A model generated the notes under the pieces. That model saw only the letters and a list, made by a program, of their open reading frames with translations, was not told where the DNA came from and did not search any database. 64,000 nucleotides of DNA from Curvularia sp. ZM96 (Eukaryota > Ascomycota > Dothideomycetes > Pleosporales > Pleosporaceae), in contig JAJGBQ010000007.1 in NCBI GenBank assembly GCA_022457065.1, forward strand, positions 2,382,501-2,446,500. Reading direction: 5' to 3'. This document shows, piece by piece, positions 44,195-55,560 of the stretch; position 1 is the stretch's first letter; each line of letters begins with the position of its first letter. The translations under genes were made by a program, and so were the position numbers.

Positions 44195-44730
44195 CGATGC
44201 TCGATCTTTGGGCATGCTTATGCCCAAAAGCCGTGCGGAACGACCAGCTCAGCCAAGCCTGCCTAACGCTGTCAGCCCAGTGCGACAGCACTTAGAATGG
44301 CCTTTCTACGCTGGCTAGTTGGTACTGGTCGCTGCGAAAGGAGATGGACATGTTGCAGACAGACGTGTTTGCGCATGAGGCTATTACTCAGCAGTGTAGA
44401 GACGAGACGAGTTCTCCAGTGCGAAGCGCTGCCAAGTTTTACTACCTATCTGGATATAGCGAACAGATAATTTGATATTCGTTGCTTAGCTAGGGCACAC
44501 TTCAGCCTGCTGATGGGCTTCCACAGACTTTGGGTACCTAGATATGCCTATCACAGAGCATGCCAAGCAGAATTTGTGCCCTTCATCCCAAAACGCGCCC
44601 TTCTGCCTGCATGTGTGCCCCCTCAGCTTGGCGTATGTCCCTCGAAAGACTGCATCATACAGTAGTACCGGAATGCGCAGTTCTGTCTGTGTGTGTGTCT
44701 TTCGCTGTTAGGGTCTTGTTCTGGCTTGAC
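44195..44730. other. Intergenic with a short perfect hairpin
   Basis: TTTGGGCAT-GCTT-ATGCCCAAA near 44220 forms a nine-base stem. No gene is seen. Confidence 0.4.
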
Positions 44731-44732
44731 CT

Positions 44733-44745
44733 GCCGTATATAAGA
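44733..44745 (+). promoter_or_regulatory. TATA-like element of the 44822 gene
   Basis: GTATATAAGAGC lies about 80 bp before ATG 44822, a plausible core promoter spacing. Confidence 0.45.
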
Positions 44746-44821
44746 GCACAACTTGCTCCCGAGGCATTGCAATCAAAATACCACAGTCCAGCCATTCTTT
44801 TCGATTCACTTTCCATATACA

Positions 44822-45367
44822 ATGGCCGCTGCGAGTTTGAGACTACCTACCCACGGCCTTAACCAGGGGTACCGTTGCAACGAGCATAGATCTCCTCGGT
44901 ATTACCGACTAAAGTGGGACGACTTGACGATACCAGTGGAGGATGTGAAGGATGCCCTGACCAGTAATCTCCCGTACAACTTCTTTGGTGCTTTTATATC
45001 CCTACCCGTGCTCTCCCTACAGGATGCAGAGTGTTTTCCATACGACGCCCTCGATTGGGACGAAAGTGAAGGGGTATACTTTCAACGTTCGCTCACACTT
45101 CTCGTGGACGCTGGGGTAATAAACAATTGCACGACTACTTCTTGCCAACAACTTGACCTTTCTATACAGCTGGGTGGCCGATACCCTAGCGTAAGAAGAT
45201 TCCGCGGGGGCGAACTCCAATTCTACGATAAATATGGTGTCGCCCTACAAGACCGGGAAACAGTGTTCGATCGTGTCTATCGATCGCAGGGAGATCTACA
45301 AGGCTGTGATAGAGAGATGCTTGGACAGCCACTGGTTAAGTGCGTACAGTACGTATGTTTACGCTAA
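44822..45367 (+). CDS. Hypothetical 181-residue protein
   Basis: ATG 44822 (ACAATGGCC) is in good context behind a TATA-like box. The product has YYRLKWDDLTIPVEDVKDAL near residue 27, a hydrophobic middle and a CTTTSCQQ patch, without a signal peptide. From about 45234 the next frame is also open to 45509 and looks equally protein-like (REIYKAVIERCLDSHWL), so a shift or an unrecognised intron near 45250 may give a different C-terminus. I do not recognise the family. Confidence 0.5.
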   Translation: MAAASLRLPTHGLNQGYRCNEHRSPRYYRLKWDDLTIPVEDVKDALTSNLPYNFFGAFISLPVLSLQDAECFPYDALDWDESEGVYFQRSLTLLVDAGVINNCTTTSCQQLDLSIQLGGRYPSVRRFRGGELQFYDKYGVALQDRETVFDRVYRSQGDLQGCDREMLGQPLVKCVQYVCLR

Positions 45368-45598
45368 TCATTATGTGCGTAAGCTAAAGTGTAGCAAGTC
45401 TGACTACGGCCTATCGCTGCTAGGCAAACACAGCACGACTTCCATGCAGTGGAGGGCGAAGCGAGGAGGAACTATTGAGACTATATCTAGGATACCTGGC
45501 TTAAAATGATTCCCCGTTATTGTGGATTTCCTTTTTATCGTAAGGGACGTTCCATCGGTGTTTAGCTGCGGCGTGGTTGAGGATGAAACACTTTCGGT

Positions 45599-45617
45599 GG
45601 TGGTGGTGGTGGTGGTG
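45599..45617. repeat. (TGG)n microsatellite
   Basis: Six uninterrupted GTG/TGG units. Confidence 0.8.
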
Positions 45618-45955
45618 GGAAGCACCTGAGCTACGGTGCTCGGTACTCATGCATATCCTGTAATTTTTCGCTCGTATTCGAAGGGGTCAAAGTTGTGGAT
45701 ATGAGCGGTAGTCATTGCAGACAATCACATTTTCAAGATTACAAGCCGGTTGAACCCTTATAGTCTATGTTTTCTAATTTGACAGTGAAATAGCTACTCG
45801 CTGTGCGCAGTGCCTCATTTTCCGCGCCAACATGCCCGTATTTCACACTTACACCCCCCTCACTAAACCCAGGTAGTACAGAGTCCCGACTTCTTGAAAT
45901 AAAGGGCCTGGATTTGTAGTTCTAGAGGTCACGACAGGAACAGAATGAACGCCAC

Positions 45956-46378
45956 TCATCTGAATGCCTCTTTTGGGCCGGCAAGGTGGAAGCAGTGGTC
46001 CTTTCTAGAATGCATTTCGAATGGCATGTACTCCTCGAAAGAAACCCAATTTTTTCCTATGCATGCTAAACTAGCACAAGTCCGCAAGTGCTCTTTCAGA
46101 TGATCTATGAGCGCTCTAGAGGAAATGAGGACGAATCTCCCGGATTTCTTGCGTTCTTCATCTATACGATTGATCATGGACTCTGTCAATGCCGCATCTA
46201 CTCCAAATCTTGATTCAGGTTTGAGAAGGCGCATCACCGCTCTCCTAGATTCATGATGCAATCCTGCAAATGCATCCATTGCCCCATCCTCATTGGCGAA
46301 TAGGCTGAGCAGACGTGCAATAGCAAGGGCCTGCTGCGGACTGCAGCAGCTTAGAACGCTGTAATTGTTCCTGATCAA
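45956..46378 (-). CDS. Possible hypothetical protein
   Basis: An open minus-strand frame of 140 codons has no ATG at its 5' end; the first internal Met is about 34 codons in. The sequence is Leu/Arg/Glu-rich and helical, with no domain recognised. It may be an exon, a relic or chance. Confidence 0.25.
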   Translation of the reverse strand: MIRNNYSVLSCCSPQQALAIARLLSLFANEDGAMDAFAGLHHESRRAVMRLLKPESRFGVDAALTESMINRIDEERKKSGRFVLISSRALIDHLKEHLRTCASLACIGKNWVSFEEYMPFEMHSRKDHCFHLAGPKEAFR

Positions 46379-46651
46379 TTAGTGAAGAGTCGTAATTTCG
46401 TCCGAGCAAGGAAATAAGCGCCTGTGCCCCCATCACATGCTAGGAATGACCAGGCGAATGGAAAATGTGAGACTAGGCTTCAGCATGCCTAGTTAGTTCA
46501 GAGTTTTCAGAAAAGAGCCAAAATTGGCCGGAGTTCATTGTACTGAATGGGCGAATATAAATTGCAAGCGAGATGCACACTAAACCTTCTGCCGTCTTCG
46601 CTACTACTCTCTTATAATTAGTATACTTTGACATCTTTCACAGTTGTCACC

Positions 46652-47121
46652 ATGTACTGGAAAACTGGTTCTGTCCCCGCCTACATATTTCTCAGCCTCA
46701 TTCCTGGGTTGGCCCTTGGAACTTCTAGAACGCGCCTCCGTCGTCAAGATAGTGGCGCCCTAGGGCTTCTGCACGAGTTCTGCACCAATTTTGAGATTAA
46801 AGGGAGCACGCTAACGGCTTTGTGCGTGGCGAGCGTAGGAGTGCCCAGCGAAGCCAGCATTGATCTGAACCGGTGCCTTAGCAATGATGATGGACAGCTA
46901 CAATTCGAAAGGTGATCACCGCTCCTTCTGATACTATCAAAATATTATACTCAGACGTAGGCAGAGACGGCAAAGCTTTGCTTACATGCACTCAGTGTGC
47001 TCTAGAAGTGCTAAATCTTACCTGCACTTGCATTGAGGACAAGGGCCCTGCATCTCAGTCTCAAGAAACTAGAATCAGTCTTGGTGAGTGGTGCGAGAGT
47101 GCTGACAGCCAGTTATGCTGA
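46652..47121 (+). CDS. Secreted CVNH (cyanovirin-N homology) lectin, two exons
   Basis: Exons 46652-46911 and 46965-47121 join in frame (AG|A) through a 53-bp GTGATC...GGCAG intron to give 138 residues. Residues 1-22 form a signal peptide (VPAYIFLSLIPGLALG). The CVNH pattern follows: EFCTNFEIKGSTLTALC, then ASIDLNRCLSNDDGQLQF, then the second half-repeat DGKALLTCTQCALEVLNLTC and a final ISL...QLC. CVNH proteins bind mannose-rich glycans. Fungal secreted ones are candidates for surface or host interaction, which is inference here. Start choice: the ATG just before the signal sequence; the upstream extension has none. Confidence 0.75.
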
Positions 47122-47798
47122 CGACAAAAAGAAAATATACTTTTTGCGACGACTGATGGGCAGATCGCTTGTTAGTGGATTCCCAACGAGGATATCAACT
47201 TCACAGATCATGTGAAAGCAAATGGCGTGAGAAACATATAATTAAAAGGCGGAGGCAAAATTGCCTAGTTAGTCACTCAATATAGTACTAGGTGTTGCAA
47301 GTCGGTAACTTCAGTTATTAAGATAAAGATCGTAATTCCCTCCAAGAGTCTAATTAGTTATCTTAGTTACAGTAAGTAAGTTAGCCATTGCAGCTTGGTC
47401 CCTATCTATGGTTACAACTGTGTTGTATTGATGTCCTCCTTATTCAGCTTAGACGTTATACTCTTGTTGCATTAAGAACCTCAGATGATCATACCCGCGC
47501 TAAGGCAAACCACTCGGGTTGCCACATACCAAGGACCAAAGTAACGCACACAGTTTATACTATGCAGACATGTTGTAATTTCTTATCTGACTCATAAAAC
47601 AATAGTGCGCAGGGGCATGAGTCATAATCAAGTCATATAGAGGAAACTAAACATGTAGGACGGCCTGGTGGAGCACATAATGATCACTTTCTTTTCCTAC
47701 AGTACAAAGTGGTGATTTCGACACGTTTAAAACGTCATCAATTACTCTCAGCATCCGAGCTCATTAGCACATTGTTCAACATTTTCACTCGGACAAAC
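47122..47798. other. Intergenic, no supported gene
   Basis: Moderately AT-rich spacer upstream of the next gene; only short frames are present. Confidence 0.4.
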
Positions 47799-48737
47799 AT
47801 GAGCATTTTTTTCATCTCTAAATTAAGCGTGGTAATGCGCAAACTACACCTCTGCATACGCAAACACATCTGTCATGATGAAAATCTTAGAGACACCACA
47901 ACATCGGCTTGGGCAAAACTCCCTGCGGAACTGCGGGAACGGATTTACACCTACGTGCTCACAGAGCCATCTGGCCTGATCTATTGTATGGGGGAAGATG
48001 GGATGAACCGCATCTGCGCACGTCATAGCCAGAAATTCAGTACTCTTCTAGACGGAACCCTTGTTTCATCCTTTAAGCGCGTCTGCAATCGTGTCTTGAG
48101 CCTCTTTGATGGTATCCATGTAAGGGTCGAGGACCGAGGGTTCAACCAGATCCAGTACGTGAGCAGGCAATGCTATGAGGAAGCTCATGGGCTTGAGATT
48201 CGTTATAACGACATACTTTTTGAAGATGGCTGCAATCTGAGTGCTGGTCAGCGATGCCAGGCCTTTTTAAGCAATGTGGTAGAAGAACGATGCGCACGAA
48301 ATCTACAAATTTCGATTCGCAGCTCCAGTCTCTCCTTTCGACCTTTATCAAGGTGCGGTAATAACACGATTACACTGATCGAATTCTGTAACCAACACCC
48401 AAAAGCCGCGCTTCGACTACACAACCCAATCTGGTGCCAAGACCAGCCAGGCTTCCTGCTGCTAGGCCTCGCGTACGCTGCTGTCGTTCGTGGAGACCGT
48501 CAGCCACTTTACCAGCTAGCACGCAGTTGGGAGCCTCTGTTGGACTTTGATTTGACCGCCATCGAATCAATGCTGCCACCAGATGGAGTGCCACACAATT
48601 TACGGCTGGTCCCTTACGAGGATAGGCTCAACAAGGACAGGATGCTGGAGTCGCTTGGGCGATCGCTCGTTTTGGAAAGTAGGGAAAAGCAGTTATGGCT
48701 CGATGTCGCCAAAAAATGGTTTGCTGAAGGTTTGTAG
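47799..48737 (+). CDS. Fungal hypothetical protein with an N-terminal LPxELRxxIY motif
   Basis: ATG 47799 gives 312 residues; the frame is open 30 codons further upstream without ATG. Near residue 42, KLPAELRERIYTYVLTEP is the motif that opens many fungal F-box-like/2EXR-type proteins. QIQYVSRQCYEEA resembles their second block (VNRQ..EEA). The rest is helical with no catalytic motif. A role as an adaptor is only guessed from the family style. It appears intact, uninterrupted by introns. Confidence 0.6.
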   Translation: MSIFFISKLSVVMRKLHLCIRKHICHDENLRDTTTSAWAKLPAELRERIYTYVLTEPSGLIYCMGEDGMNRICARHSQKFSTLLDGTLVSSFKRVCNRVLSLFDGIHVRVEDRGFNQIQYVSRQCYEEAHGLEIRYNDILFEDGCNLSAGQRCQAFLSNVVEERCARNLQISIRSSSLSFRPLSRCGNNTITLIEFCNQHPKAALRLHNPIWCQDQPGFLLLGLAYAAVVRGDRQPLYQLARSWEPLLDFDLTAIESMLPPDGVPHNLRLVPYEDRLNKDRMLESLGRSLVLESREKQLWLDVAKKWFAEGL

Positions 48738-48739
48738 AT

Positions 48740-49564
48740 ACATGTTATCAGCACCGAAATAACAATCTATACAATTGTAATATGACAAGAACACATTGCG
48801 CAAGACTCCATCAGATTCCACACATGCCGAAGTATACTACGCGTAACTCAGCAACTGAACTAATGGCAATGCGAGCTGACTTTATATATAAGTGAACGTG
48901 GCAAGTACATTTCGTATTCTCTTTTCATTTTCTTCTTGTATCTGGCATACTCTTAGGTTCCTTCTCCATGGCAGCCTCGACCTAGTGTAGAAGTAGCCAG
49001 AGACTTTCATCTGAAGCTTTGCATGCTAAGAAGGAATTCGCTGGCAAGTTGCGTAACCTTACCTCATACCAAGACAACAGCTAGGAACAAACTCGTATTG
49101 AGAAGAAAGCATTTGCAATTGGTCAAACACTAGGTGCACAAGATAGTTTGATCAATTATTTAATTTTAGTTCACCCGTAGGAGAGAAATCTGTTAGAGAG
49201 ACGAAAATGCTTCTGTGTTGTATTGCGCCGAGGCATAATTTGACCTTTGTCTCGCATATTGATCGACTTTAATCTCGCGCTTGCCCTGCTCTTACCCAAC
49301 AGCAAGACAGACTTCTATCTAGTCCATCTGGTGTTAGTAAGTACACATCTTATCCATCCTGGAATCGTCTCGAATCCAGACTGCTGGAAAAAGCGGAAGA
49401 TCTGCACAAACAACACAAACTGTATGAAACGAGGTTTATAGGAAGAGTTTTTGAAATCGAGAATGTTATTAACTACATACAGTCATCGGAAACTGCAATT
49501 TAACCACTACATGAAGAATTTCTAAATTGCATCCAATTGTAAGAGGTGGGTCGTCTCAGCAGTA
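48740..49564. other. Intergenic, no supported gene
   Basis: Contains a TATATATAAG near 48880 but no convincing frame after it; the frame at 49247-49441 lacks an ATG start and domains. Confidence 0.4.
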
Positions 49565-49758
49565 CAGTGATTAGCGATTGCGGCTTCACCCTTACACGCA
49601 GCTGCGCAACCATTTTGAACAGCCCCACCTTCCGTACATAGCTTAGCGCGAGCAGTCAGCTGCAGAGCAATCAACATGATTGGCCAATCTTCAGTCTCAT
49701 GATGACGAAACTTTTAGAATGCTGCTTGCAAGGGTGAAGCCGCAATCGCTAGCGACTG
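49565..49758. mobile_element. 194-bp TA-flanked MITE, copy 2
   Basis: The ends CAGTGATTAGCGATTGCGGC and GCCGCAATCGCTAGCGACTG are inverted repeats extending to TTCACCCTT/AAGGGTGAA. TA flanks both sides (49563-49564 and 49759-49760), the Tc1/mariner-type duplication. It has no coding capacity. Confidence 0.85.
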
Positions 49759-49808
49759 TATTATGTACGTAAAGCTAGAATCGCCAGTCACGCAATTTAG
49801 ATTACAGT

Positions 49809-50177
49809 TTGTCAGCTCAAGATATAAGCGCCGGTCCGAGCTCCATTGAGTACATCCGCTTAAGGCGCCGCGGATTGACCATACGGGGAGCCACATGGGA
49901 TACCACGTGTGGAGCCAATGACGCTTGGGCCCAACTATCATCGCCACAAATCTTGCTAAGCCCTCGTCACGTAAGATGTCGCTCTTTCGCGACACTTTTG
50001 CGCATCAACGCGCTAAGATGCGAATATAGTTTGTTACTCTGTAACCTTATTCCCTCATCGGATGCGACTATAGAGCAATCTGGCCCGGTGGTGATCCCGC
50101 GTGAATCTGCATCTGTGGCCTGCCTAACAGGACACTTCAGTAGCAACGAACACACGGAACTAGAGCAAACTCGGTAG
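49809..50177 (+). other. Open frame of doubtful coding status
   Basis: A 122-codon frame without an ATG at its start, Arg/Ser/Leu-rich, no domain recognised. It ends 117 bp before the rhodopsin-domain gene and may simply be that gene's upstream region. Confidence 0.25.
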
Positions 50178-50293
50178 AACAATTGAGCTAGAGTTGCTCT
50201 CTTCTTTTCTGCCACCTTAACTAGGCAAGTAAGGGCCATCTCTTGCTTTGACCATTCATACCTTCCCCAGCTCGATTGCTCTAATCCGTCGCA

Positions 50294-51388
50294 ATGGCCT
50301 ACTTCATTGATGGCAAAGATTGTATGGTAGGTTGAGGATTAGATATATGTTAAACATGAGAATGCTAACGGATCAAATCACTGTTAGATCACAGAATGGG
50401 TCTTCTTGATCGTTGCCTTCGTTCTTGTTGCTCTGCGTATCTACACGCACCTTTTCTATCTCCACAAAAAACTAAGCTGGTCTGAGATCCTGTTGATCGC
50501 CTCTGTGGTTGATGCCTTGGGCTTGATTATCTGCGATACCCTGACTTTCCAGATGGGCGTTCTAGACAACTACATGACTTCAGAAAGGTTGTCGAAGGTT
50601 CGCGCTCCCCGTCTGTCCGCTCATTGTTCGATTCGTCTTAGTCCCGCCTTTTACTTCTGTGAAAGCCATTACTAACACCTACCAAATGCAGATTTCGTTC
50701 GCCTCGAATTACTTCTATGACTTCGGGCTAGGTTTGCCTAAGCTCAGCATGTTGGCTTTCTACTGGACCTTCTTCGATCTCAGCCGCCACCGAACAGCGC
50801 AGAAACTGTTGTTCTTGATGACTGCCTTTGTCGTAGCCTGTTATCTGACAAGCCTATTCGATGACACATTTTTCTGTGGCAAAGACGTTTCTGTGCAGTG
50901 GTCTCAAGAAAAAGGCGCGTGTTCAGTGTTTTATGCTGAGGAGCCTTTCATCCTAAACTTCACGCTTGGCTTGACTTGCTACCTGATCATATACATGCTC
51001 CCCGTGACCCTCCTTATTCAAGGTATTATTGAGACCTCTACTGCGGTTGTTTTGACACTTGCTATGGGAATACTTCCTATAGTCACAGGTATTGTTCGCT
51101 TCATCTGCCTAAAAGTGGGGACTAGTCAAGAGAACCTTGTCTGTACGTTCGGGATCTACTATCACATGGCTGCAACCTGCATGCTAACTCGATTACCACT
51201 CAGATATCCTCAGTATGGTCGAACTATCCCTTGCCATCATCGTAGCTTCCTTGCCTGGGCTGAAGGTGCTTTTGCTCAGGAATTTCACAGCCAACAAGAT
51301 AAGTTCAACAGCGACACTAGACCTTAGAGAGAACATTAAGCGAGGAGAGTGGAGCACGGAACGAAAGAATGCCACTAGACAAGTGTAA
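50294..51388 (+). CDS. Fungal rhodopsin-domain integral membrane protein, four exons
   Basis: Exons 50294-50326, 50388-50597, 50692-51142 and 51204-51388 join in frame to 292 residues. The introns are 61, 94 and 61 bp (GTAGGT, GTTCGC, GTACGT donors). Multiple membrane helices include WVFLIVAFVLVALRIYTH at the start, LTCYLIIYMLPVTLLI in the middle and the family-typical end VELSLAIIVASLPGLKVLL. These proteins resemble PTH11-class receptors in fold and occur in many secondary-metabolite clusters; their ligand is mostly unknown. The set looks intact. It is shorter than usual at the N-terminus, so the first helix may be missing or the start may lie upstream. Confidence 0.75.
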
Positions 51389-52124
51389 ACAGGACGTTCG
51401 CTCCGGTACAGGTCGTAAGCTACTGTATTAGCGTTTGTTGTACAATTAGAATTATATCAACTATGGCAATGGCAGGAAGACTGGGAGCCCTGTAGCGCAG
51501 CTGCAGCATAGCTAGATCTAGCATACGCCATGCTTCTTCATTGAATTCAAAGTGGTGTTTTGAATGACTACAGGTGATTGGAGTGCTTGAGTAGTATAGG
51601 AGTCTAGCCAAGATCACCATTCTAGAGTTGCTGGAGTAACACAATGTCGCCATGTTATGCTGCCATTGTTTCTCTCTAAACATGTGTATAGAGCGACATG
51701 TCGCGGTAGCTAGAACCGAGGGCCGCTGTACAACATGCTGCACACGACTGCACAGAATTAAGAAGCTACAGTACCTCCAACACTACCTTGCGCGAGTCTT
51801 ACTACACTCTCATGCTTTTGCTTCGCGCCTATCGCTTAGTTGTCATCCCACGAACAACCTCCCCTGGTACGCATTTTTCCAAAAACATTCAAACTATGTA
51901 AACATTATGCATTAGCCAGTTTGAGAGTTATGAGTGAAGACCAGGCCATTATATCGCTGACAGAAACTAGTACTATTTGAGCAAGATTACTATTGAATGA
52001 TACCTAGAGGCTCAGCGTGGGATCAAAGGTCCCATGATGACAGAAACCAGAAGCTGCAAATACATGAGAGTGTGCATAACTAACCAAGTCGTCATCAAGG
52101 AACATTAACGGAGTGTTCATCACG
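51389..52124. other. Intergenic, no supported gene
   Basis: A 107-codon minus frame at 51420-51743 has no domain and no good start context. Confidence 0.4.
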
Positions 52125-52390
52125 AGTGGTGCCGTTGAAAGTGCCCCACCCCAGTAGTCACAGCGCCATAATCCTTGGCCTTCGCACGAACCTGCCCCAC
52201 ACGTGCTACCTACCTATCGTCTAACGTGAGCGACTACAAGCGTTACGCTTGCGTTCTAGTTTATGTAAACTGCTTGAGTGGGCCCTGCTATCGTGCATGG
52301 GCGCGGATACATTAATAGAATTCTGAGTTATGCTACTACTGTTGTAGTAATATCACGTGTGATATTATTGTGTGGTCTAACGCTCACGTT
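52125..52390. repeat. Dispersed repeat, copy 2
   Basis: Diverged relative of 42615-42900 in the same orientation; blocks listed there. It ends in a palindromic AATATCACGTGTGATATT near 52350. Confidence 0.6.
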
Positions 52391-52805
52391 GTAAGAGCGG
52401 AAAGGTGGAAGAGAGGGTTTTCGCCTTCGCTAATTGGCTTTAAGCCTTTGTGTATGTGCCGACGTAGCACTTGCTGGGACTTGCTATAGCGGTCCACGCG
52501 TTGCCTGCTTCTATAGTAGCTAAGAAAGAGGGGAATGCCTAGTAGAGAATAACAAAGAGCGTGGCATGAAACGATGAGATCTACGCACCTACTATTAATG
52601 ATACCATTCTGTGTTTTAGCAGGCGTTGCAAAGCCGAATACATTAATGCGTGAAAGTTGTTACGGTTGCAGAGAGCAAGTGAATAGTATCTGGAGCACCT
52701 ATAGATTAAAACGAATAATGCCAAATTCATTTAACTATGCCCTTATTGCGGGGATCAGTGACTAGTAAACTATAACGAAGCGTGATTAGCGTTTTTAGAG
52801 TAACA
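52391..52805. other. No supported gene
   Basis: A 63-codon frame at 52574-52765 starts with a hydrophobic stretch (LLMIPFCVLAG) and has a CYGC; it is too short and isolated to call. Confidence 0.35.
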
Positions 52806-53000
52806 GAGGAGCAGTAGGTGAGTAGTGGATAAGTAGTGGGTGTGCAGTGGGTGCGCAGTGGGTGAGCAGTAGGTGAGCCGTGGGTGAGCCGTGGGTGAGC
52901 CGTGGGCGAGCCGTGGGTGAGCCGTGGGTGAGCGTGGAGGCAGTGGGTGCGCAGTGGGTGAGCCGTGGGTGAGCCGTGGGTGAGCCGTGGAGGCAGTGAG
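52806..53000. repeat. Minisatellite, 11-bp unit GTGAGCCGTGG
   Basis: About 15 units. The centre is near-perfect (GTGAGCCGTGG repeated); the flanks use variants such as GTGCGCAGTGG and GTGAGCAGTAG. It contains no real gene; the minus-strand open frame across it is a product of the repeat. Confidence 0.85.
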
Positions 53001-53739
53001 CAAGCAGTTTACTTGGCCTTAGATTAGTAAAGGGTTTACATAACGTAGCAGGTTACTACTAGATATTGCGACAGTCTTGACACAGTATTACAAACAAGAC
53101 ATCACAGCATTAACACAAAGTTGACTCTAAGCCTGAGGATTGTATGGCAAGGCATCTTCAAAGCGAACAGGCCATACACATCATCTAGCGTTATAAAGAG
53201 AGCCTGTTCTGTCCGCAACGTTTTGGGACCTAGCTCTTGCTAGAGGCCGATTAGGTAGTCCTTCTACTTTTCTTTACAAAAAGACATGTCCTCAAATATA
53301 TCTGCATCATACACACAGTATACTGCAATGAATATAGTGCCAAAGATGGGGAGCTCTTTCATAGCTACAGGAATCACTAACTAGCTCAAATTTGCTGGAA
53401 CTAAGCATGCTTTACCTCTCGGTGAGTTCTTCCCTCTTGATCTAGTACTCTGTATCGCTATCTTACAGGACATGATAAAAGTGTTTAATAACAGCACCTC
53501 GACGAACATGAGCAGAAGCGGGGCAGCTGTACCTATTGATCTGCTATAGCACTACTGAGTATCTTTTGTGATATGTGTTATGGAAAATAGGAGAAAAGAT
53601 TCTATTCCCTGGCGGAAGACGAGTGTTTCCTCTAATTAGTTAATCACTTAGGTTCGCGTCGAAAAGGTGTGAGTAGTTGAGTGTGTAGAAAGTATATTGT
53701 GCCTCTCCCTATGTATCATGATAGGAGCAAGTTTAAATA
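53001..53739. other. Intergenic, no supported gene
   Basis: No frame over 60 codons, repeat or RNA gene recognised. Confidence 0.4.
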
Positions 53740-55560
53740 CAGTGGTATTAGTCAGTGGGTAACCACGTGACTATACATGGTACTTCTGGGCTTACAAAAG
53801 GGAATGATCGCCGCGGGACAATGATCACGTGATCATTATCCTGCCAATAGATGATATCACGCCAGGGATGGGATGCCATGTTATCCAGGGAAGACACTTC
53901 CTGGGAATGCCAGGGAGGATGGGACTAAAACGCATTGGGTATGTATCAAGGATGATAGGGTGCATTATTACATACTAAAAGTAGCAAGGAAGAGGATTTC
54001 CCCCTTGACGCTGACCACGAGTGATTAAGGAAACCACTCAGGATCCCGCAAAGACTAGGCCCACGCAAGGCCAGTGGGGTGGGGAAGGCTGGGAGGGAAG
54101 AACCTGAAAGCAATGGATGTATATAATTAAAGGATGGAGAAATTTTACTACTCATCCCGTACTCAACTCGCTACTGTACTCTCTTACAAGGTCTTTCCTT
54201 AACAAGGCTGATACTCTTTTGTTCTATTGAACAGTCGAACGTCCATACCAAATTTCCAATAGAATCGCTAGGCTGTCTCACGAATCACAGCTGACCCTTA
54301 TCTCGCCCTAACCCGGATCGAGATGTAGAGAAGTATAGTCCAAACCCCTCTAGCAATATGGTCATCCACCGAATCCTGTGGACGGATTAAAATAATAGTT
54401 GTCTAAGCAAGATTCAGGATGTCTCATACTCATTCTACCTCTCAAGCCAACAAGGATGGACCAGTGCAGGGTTCAGGACCCGCAGCACTCCCAATCGGAG
54501 ACAATGAGATGCTCACGTCTAGTGAGGCCGGAGACAAACACAGAGATGAGCCGGCGACCGGAAGCTCTTTGTACGAGCTCGCAGATCTTAGGCGACAGAT
54601 CCGTGATCAAGAACAGCAGATAGCCGAGTTGCGGAACATGATCAACCGGCTCACACATAAGCTAATGGCCACCTTATATAAACGGTCTACCAAGAAACCC
54701 AAGATAGCGGAACTGGAGAGATATGATGGAAGTCCCATTCAACTGCGTACATTTCCTACCAACATCAGCTTATACTGCGAGTCCAACGGAGTAACCAACG
54801 ATCAAGAAGAAACACCCATGGCCAACACACATATGAAGAGCAAAGCATCGAACTGGATAGAACCACGCGTGTAAGATTATCTGTTAGGTATCAGAAACAT
54901 ACGCACTAAGAAAGAAACCAGAGCCTTACTCGCAGGAAGGACGAACTTCAAGGAAGAGAAGGGACGTATCTTCAGCGAAGAAGACGTAGAGAACCGGGCA
55001 GAAAAAGCCGTCATGTACCTCAAACAGGTTAGCTCAGTGTCAGCATATGCTGTCAAGTTTAAAGAACTCCAGTCAAGGATTGATTGGAATGACGCAGCAC
55101 TCAGGGCCATGTTTGAAAGAGGTCTAAAGGAAAATGTCAAAGACGCACTAGTATATCGCGACAAGCCTAAAACTCTGCAAGGTTTCATAGAGCTAGCTGT
55201 ACGGGTTGATAATAGGATATGGGAAAGAGCCCAAGAGAAACGACGGTTTTACCCTACGATGTCCAACAGGAAGACCCTACCCAGGAAAGTGAGATTTGGC
55301 ATAATCTCACCGCATAAGATGGCGAGAATCTATGCGAAGGGCTTTCAGAAGGTAGGGGTCACTTGGATGAAATGAGTTGCGAGGGTGCATCAAGAAAAAC
55401 ACGAAGGAGAGATTTGTTTAAGCAGATAGTAGCTCGATGATCTAACTGATACTGTTCATAGAGAAAGCAGATGGAAAGTGGCGACTATGTACAGCGTTAC
55501 CCAGGCTTGCAGCTTATCGTGGTATTGTAAAGGCAACAAAAACGCTACAGTGAAGACCTT
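53740..55560 (+). mobile_element. Internally deleted, little-mutated Gypsy element inserted in an older LTR
   Basis: An incomplete LTR (about 53740-53965) is interrupted at ATTATTA by a second LTR of about 390 bp (53966-54355). A leader (CCGAATCCTGTGGACGG) and gag follow, then two pol scraps: a segment at about 55305-55400 matching 18890-18990 of the larger element, and an RT scrap near 55455 (FIEKADGKWRLC). No 3' LTR is found. RIP changes are rare, in contrast to the 13.8-23.1 kb copy. Confidence 0.75.
54419..55375 (+). pseudogene. Gypsy gag with one nonsense codon, 3' deleted
   Basis: ATG 54419 opens a frame interrupted once, by TAA at 54872-54874 between EPRV and DYLLGIRNIR, where Gln would fit (CAA to TAA). 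It then continues in the same frame to 55375. A coiled coil (LADLRRQIRDQEQQIAELRN) precedes the retrotransposon gag domain, with SAYAVKFKELQSRI and DALVYRDKPKTLQGFIELAV. The zinc knuckle is lost at the deletion joint near 55300, after which unrelated pol-derived residues follow. Gag forms the virus-like particle; this copy could not. Confidence 0.75.

Noticed and set aside
51420..51743. 107-codon minus frame
   Set aside because: No domain, no start context, overlaps another frame on the plus strand.
52770..53003. 77-codon minus-strand frame rich in AHPRL repeats
   Set aside because: Created by the 11-bp minisatellite; not a gene.
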